From positions 62,001 to 126,000 of the forward strand of contig NZ_LJSD01000037.1 of the NCBI RefSeq assembly GCF_001303895.1: a stretch of 64,000 nucleotides of DNA. The letters run 5' to 3'. The notes under the pieces were generated by a model, which saw only the letters and a program-made list of their open reading frames with translations, was not told where the DNA came from and searched no databases. Position numbers and translations under genes: made by a program. The DNA is from Mesorhizobium sp. 1M-11. Its GTDB lineage: Bacteria; Pseudomonadota; Alphaproteobacteria; Rhizobiales; Rhizobiaceae. Positions 60,537 to 64,000 of the stretch are shown here, piece after piece. Within the stretch, counting starts at the first letter, position 1, and each line of letters starts with the position of its first letter.

Positions 60537-62957
60537 ATGAGGCCGGTTTTGCAAGGTCGCAGACCGATCCGAGCGGCACTCTTGTGCGGAGTGAGCGCGC
60601 TCGCTTGCCTTTTTGCCGGCAGCTTGGCGACCGCTATTCCGGCCGCGGCTCAGGCGGTGGAAGCGCCCAGCGTGCCAGCCGGTTCGCAGATGCTGCTCGA
60701 ATCCGACACCCTGGTTTACGACAATGACAACCAGACAGTGACTGCCGTTGGTGGCGTGCAAATCGACTACGGCGGGAACAAACTGGTGGCTCAGCGCGTC
60801 GAATACGACCGCAAGACCAAGCGCCTCGTTGCCTCCGGTAACGCACAGCTCGTGCAAAGCGACGGCACGAAGATCAATTCCGAACACATTGATATCACCG
60901 ACGATTTTGCCGACGGCTTCGTCAACGCGTTGCGCGTCGAGACTGTGGACAAGACCTATTTCGGCGCCGAAAGCGCCGAACGCATCGGCGGCGTGCTGAC
61001 GACGTTCCACAACGGCGTCTATACCGCCTGCGAACCTTGCGAGGACAAGCCGGACAAAGCGCCGATCTGGCGCGTCAAGGCACGCAAGATCATCTGGAAC
61101 GGCGAAAAGAAAACGGTGCGTTTCGAGAACTCCAATTTCGAGTTCTTTGGGTTCCCGATCGCCTTCCTGCCCGCTTTCGAGATCGCCGACCCGACGGTGA
61201 AGCGCAAGAGCGGCTTCCTGATGCCCGGCATTACCTTCAACAGCAAGCTCGGCACCGGCGTCACCATTCCTTATTACCTCGCGCTGTCGCCGACTTACGA
61301 CATCACCGCGCGCGGCACCTATTATACCAACCAGGGTTTCCTCGGCGAAGCGGAGTGGCGCCAGCGCTTCGACAACGGCCAGTACAGCCTGCGCATTGCA
61401 GGCATCGACCAGAAGAAGCCTTCGAAATTCGACCCCAATACCGTCGATTCCGGTCCGACCGGCGACCCGAACAAGTTCCGTGGCATGATGGGCAGCAAGG
61501 GCCAGTTCGCGATCAATTCGCGTTGGAACTTCGGCTGGGACGTCCTGCTGCAGACGGACAAGAACTTCTCGACCACCTATCACATCAACGGCTATGACGC
61601 CTCCGTGCATCGCTCGGAGGTCTATCTGACGGGCCTGAACGACCGGAACTATTTCGACGTGCGTGCCATGCACTTCGAAGTGCAGGAAAATGTTCTGCAG
61701 CGGGAGGCCGGCGCCCGCTATCAGACCGGTGCGCGCGACGAATTCCAGCCTTGGGTGCTGCCGTCGCTCGACTATGCCTACATCCCGGACACGCCACTGG
61801 CCGGTGGTCAGCTCTCGATCAACCTCAATTCCCGCGTCATCAAGCGCGACCGTCTCGATGAAGCCTTCACGGTGAACTACGATACGCTGAGCGCCGTCCA
61901 GCGTGTTCGCGGCATCGAAGGCGATTCCGGCCGCCTGACCGCAGAAGCCGAATGGAAGCACAGCTTCGTCACCGAAGGTGGCATGGTCATCACACCCCTG
62001 CTGGCTTTCCAGGGCGATGCCAACTACCTGCGTGCGTCCTCCGGCTCACTTGACGCCATCAATCAGATGGCTGCCGAGCAAGGTGTTTCCGCTGACATGC
62101 GCTCCTCTTTCGCCAGGGCCATGGCGACCGCGGGTCTCGAATTTCGCTGGCCGCTGCTGTTCACCAGCCTGACCGGCGGCTCGCATATCATCGAGCCGAC
62201 CGCGCAATTGTTCGTGCGCCCGAACGAATCCTATGTCGGTGGTCTGCGCGTTCCCAACGAAGACGCACAGAGCATGGTGTTTGACGCCACCACCCTGTTC
62301 GAACGCGACAAATTCTCCGGCTATGACCGTATCGAAGGCGGCAGCCGCGCCAATGTCGGCGTGCGTTATTCGGGCAGCTATTCCAATGGCTGGACCACGA
62401 ACGCCCTGTTCGGCCAATCCTATCAGATTGGCGGCAGGAATTCTTTCGCGCAGCCTGATCTGGTGAATGTCGGCGCCTATTCCGGCCTTGAGACCGAAAC
62501 ATCCGACTACGTCGGCCTCGCCGGCTTCACCAGCCCCTATGGTCTGTCGGCTTCGGTCAGCGGCCGTTTCGACGAGCAGACCTTTGAGGTCCGCCGCGCC
62601 GAAGCCAAGGCCGCCTATAGCGGCTCATCTCCAGTATCAGTGTCGGCACAGTATGCCTTCATCCAGGCACAGCCCGGTTATGGCTTTGAGGACGACCGCC
62701 ACGAGGTCTCGCTCGGTGCATCGACACGCCTCAACCAGAACTGGCGCGTCTTCGGTTCAGGCACTTACGACATCCAGACACGCGTGCTGACGAATGACGG
62801 GCTCGGCTTTGCCTATGATGACGAGTGCTTCACTTATATGATGACCGTGTCCGAAAGCCGCGATCGCGTGACCCGGGAAGTGACCCGTAACATCGGCTTC
62901 AACATCTCGTTCCGTACCATCGGCGATTTCGGCTCGACCTCCAGCAGCTTCCAATAA
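60537..62957 (+). CDS. lptD: LPS-assembly protein LptD
   Basis: The outer-membrane translocon that inserts LPS into the outer leaflet, working with LptE. The 806-residue protein has a signal peptide (about 1-39, ending AAAQA), a periplasmic OstA/LptA-like domain (about 55-160: LVYDNDNQTVTAVGGVQIDYGGNKLVAQRVEYDRKT in shorter motif terms), and a large barrel (about 220-806) with the LptD-type middle NSNFEFFGFPIAFLPAFEIAD. ATG 60537 is chosen over an upstream in-frame start inside lptG. It ends in a Phe-Gln rather than an aromatic residue. Confidence 0.95.
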   Translation: MRPVLQGRRPIRAALLCGVSALACLFAGSLATAIPAAAQAVEAPSVPAGSQMLLESDTLVYDNDNQTVTAVGGVQIDYGGNKLVAQRVEYDRKTKRLVASGNAQLVQSDGTKINSEHIDITDDFADGFVNALRVETVDKTYFGAESAERIGGVLTTFHNGVYTACEPCEDKPDKAPIWRVKARKIIWNGEKKTVRFENSNFEFFGFPIAFLPAFEIADPTVKRKSGFLMPGITFNSKLGTGVTIPYYLALSPTYDITARGTYYTNQGFLGEAEWRQRFDNGQYSLRIAGIDQKKPSKFDPNTVDSGPTGDPNKFRGMMGSKGQFAINSRWNFGWDVLLQTDKNFSTTYHINGYDASVHRSEVYLTGLNDRNYFDVRAMHFEVQENVLQREAGARYQTGARDEFQPWVLPSLDYAYIPDTPLAGGQLSINLNSRVIKRDRLDEAFTVNYDTLSAVQRVRGIEGDSGRLTAEAEWKHSFVTEGGMVITPLLAFQGDANYLRASSGSLDAINQMAAEQGVSADMRSSFARAMATAGLEFRWPLLFTSLTGGSHIIEPTAQLFVRPNESYVGGLRVPNEDAQSMVFDATTLFERDKFSGYDRIEGGSRANVGVRYSGSYSNGWTTNALFGQSYQIGGRNSFAQPDLVNVGAYSGLETETSDYVGLAGFTSPYGLSASVSGRFDEQTFEVRRAEAKAAYSGSSPVSVSAQYAFIQAQPGYGFEDDRHEVSLGASTRLNQNWRVFGSGTYDIQTRVLTNDGLGFAYDDECFTYMMTVSESRDRVTREVTRNIGFNISFRTIGDFGSTSSSFQ

Positions 62958-63062
62958 GTCATTACCCCTTGCGGGACATGGTTTCGCCGCATAGGACGGG
63001 CAAGGAAAATTGTATCCGGCTCAGCGATGAGCCGGGATAGAAATGGATTTGGAACAGAGATA

Positions 63063-64000
63063 ATGAGGAAACAGCTCTTTTCCGCAGGCCTTGCACTTCT
63101 GGTCGCGACCGCGGGCGTCTCGTTGACAGCGATGTCCCAACCAGCCTTTGCCAGCGAAATCAAATATGTCGTCAACAATGTTGCCATTACCAGCGGCGAC
63201 ATCCAGCATCGCGCGGCCTTCCTGCGCCTGCAGAAGCGCAAAGGTAACGCCGCCGACGAGATGGTCGAGCAGACGCTCCGACTGGCCGAGGCGAGACGCC
63301 TGGGTATCCGCATCTCCGACCAGCAGGTGAACGACGCCTATGCGCGCTTTGCCTCCAACAACAAGATGAAGTTGGCACAGCTCGACGGTGTTATGGACAA
63401 GTCAGGCGTCACCAAACAGCACTTCAAGGAATTCATCCGTGCGCAGATGGCCTGGAACCAGGCGCTTGGCATGCGCTACCGTTCCGAGCAAGGCGGCGGT
63501 GGCGGCATGAGCGAGCAGGATGCCGTGCGCAAGATGCTGCAGAAAGGCGGTAACAAGCCATCCGCCACCGAATATCTGTTGCAGCAGATTATCTTCGTGG
63601 TCCCGGCAGCTGAGCGCGGCGCGCTGATGGCAAAGCGCAAGCGCGAAGCGGAAGCGATGCGCGCCCGTTTCAACGGCTGCAACACCACGCGCGAATTCGC
63701 CAAGGGCCTCATCGACGTAACCGTTCGCGATCTTGGCCGTGTGCTTGCTCCCCAGTTGCCGGCGGATTGGGCCGATCAGATCAAGGCAACAAAAGCCGGC
63801 GGCGCCACTCAGGTGAAGGAAACCGAGCGTGGCATTGAGTTCATTGGCATCTGCTCGGCGCGCGAAGTCTCGGACGACAAGACTGCCCAACTGATGCTTC
63901 AGAACGAAGGGCTCGACGGCAAGAAAGACGATGCCGCCGACGCACTCAGCAAGAAATATGTCTCCGAGTTGAAGGCCAAAGCCGTCATCGTGCAGCGCTG
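63063..64000 (+). CDS. surA: SurA-like periplasmic chaperone / peptidyl-prolyl isomerase (3' end at window edge)
   Basis: A periplasmic chaperone with a signal peptide (about 1-31, MRKQLFSAGLALLVATAGVSL...AFAS), a SurA N-terminal domain (about 32-150: YVVNNVAITSGDIQHRAAFLRLQ) and a divergent parvulin-like region (about 165-270). The last residues KKYVSELKAKAVIVQR look like the natural C-terminus, and the window ends in TG after that codon, so a TGA stop at base 64001 is likely and the protein is probably complete at 312 residues. It follows lptD by 105 bp; SurA aids LptD folding, so co-expression is sensible. Confidence 0.9.
   Translation, partial: MRKQLFSAGLALLVATAGVSLTAMSQPAFASEIKYVVNNVAITSGDIQHRAAFLRLQKRKGNAADEMVEQTLRLAEARRLGIRISDQQVNDAYARFASNNKMKLAQLDGVMDKSGVTKQHFKEFIRAQMAWNQALGMRYRSEQGGGGGMSEQDAVRKMLQKGGNKPSATEYLLQQIIFVVPAAERGALMAKRKREAEAMRARFNGCNTTREFAKGLIDVTVRDLGRVLAPQLPADWADQIKATKAGGATQVKETERGIEFIGICSAREVSDDKTAQLMLQNEGLDGKKDDAADALSKKYVSELKAKAVIVQR

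Noticed and set aside
60531..61961. 476-codon open frame on the minus strand inside lptD
   Set aside because: It is antisense to a well-matched LptD gene and has no family similarity; long minus frames are expected in G+C-rich coding DNA.
1..64000. CRISPR array, prophage or insertion-sequence transposase
   Set aside because: No regularly spaced repeats, phage structural genes or transposase motifs were seen on either strand.

Overview
The window is about 60% G+C chromosomal DNA of an alphaproteobacterium of the order Hyphomicrobiales (Rhizobiales). Gene content and order fit a Mesorhizobium/Aminobacter-like member of the Phyllobacteriaceae best: gatCA, ruvX, pyrB-pseudo-pyrC-plsY-dprA, hdaA-perM, purMN, uvrC-pgsA-moaD-moaE, pepA-holC, lptF-lptG-lptD-surA, an Omp25/31-like porin, DUF1489, and an NDUFS4-type complex I subunit. 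The genus is inferred from gene families and synteny; there is no rRNA in the window. It is mostly core chromosome with a few accessory patches.

Layout. 0-15.4 kb: tail of a SPOR-containing D,D-carboxypeptidase, a J-domain membrane protein, DUF1489, sdaA, DUF599, an ElyC-like protein, gatA/gatC, a UPF0173 hydrolase, ruvX, an AidB-type acyl-CoA dehydrogenase, and the pyrB/pseudo-dihydroorotase/plsY/dprA operon. 15.4-17.9 kb: small hypothetical genes, tRNA-Arg(TCT), the complex I subunit and tRNA-Pro(TGG). 18.0-24.2 kb: a six-gene accessory operon with a GntR/FadR regulator, a Cys/Met-metabolism PLP enzyme and a complete MalEFGK-type ABC importer. 24.2-29.3 kb: hdaA, perM and a CDP-alcohol phosphatidyltransferase, divergent from purM-purN-sixA. 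29.3-38.9 kb: a metabolic/stress patch with a CDF metal exporter, LysR-GST and LysR-ene reductase divergent pairs, an Lrp regulator divergent from a Gate-domain membrane protein, an SDR and an exported MBL-fold hydrolase. 39.0-47.6 kb: an orphan molybdopterin oxidoreductase, small envelope proteins, an ABC-F ATPase, an MFS transporter, a DinB-family protein, ndk and a YbaY-like protein. 47.7-52.0 kb: folM-like SDR-uvrC-pgsA-moaD-moaE (minus strand). 52.4-58.0 kb: porin, GST, rlmJ, holC and pepA. 58.2-64.0 kb: lptF-lptG-lptD-surA for LPS export and outer-membrane assembly; the surA stop codon falls at the window edge.

The most notable signals are: (1) a roughly 100-bp, two-hairpin, MITE-like repeat present in two full copies and one half copy, whose CTAG ends supply the stop codons of four flanking genes; (2) a pyrC-position gene whose dihydroorotase metal and catalytic residues are replaced, so it is probably a structural pseudo-enzyme; (3) the GntR/PLP-lyase/CUT1 importer operon, with an exact TGGT-N3-ACCA operator, which may be an uptake-and-cleavage route for a sulfur-containing or amino-acid conjugate; (4) several clean palindromes in divergent or convergent intergenic regions; (5) an eight-codon minicistron overlapping the start of a small HTH gene. 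No CRISPR array, prophage, insertion-sequence transposase or restriction system was seen.
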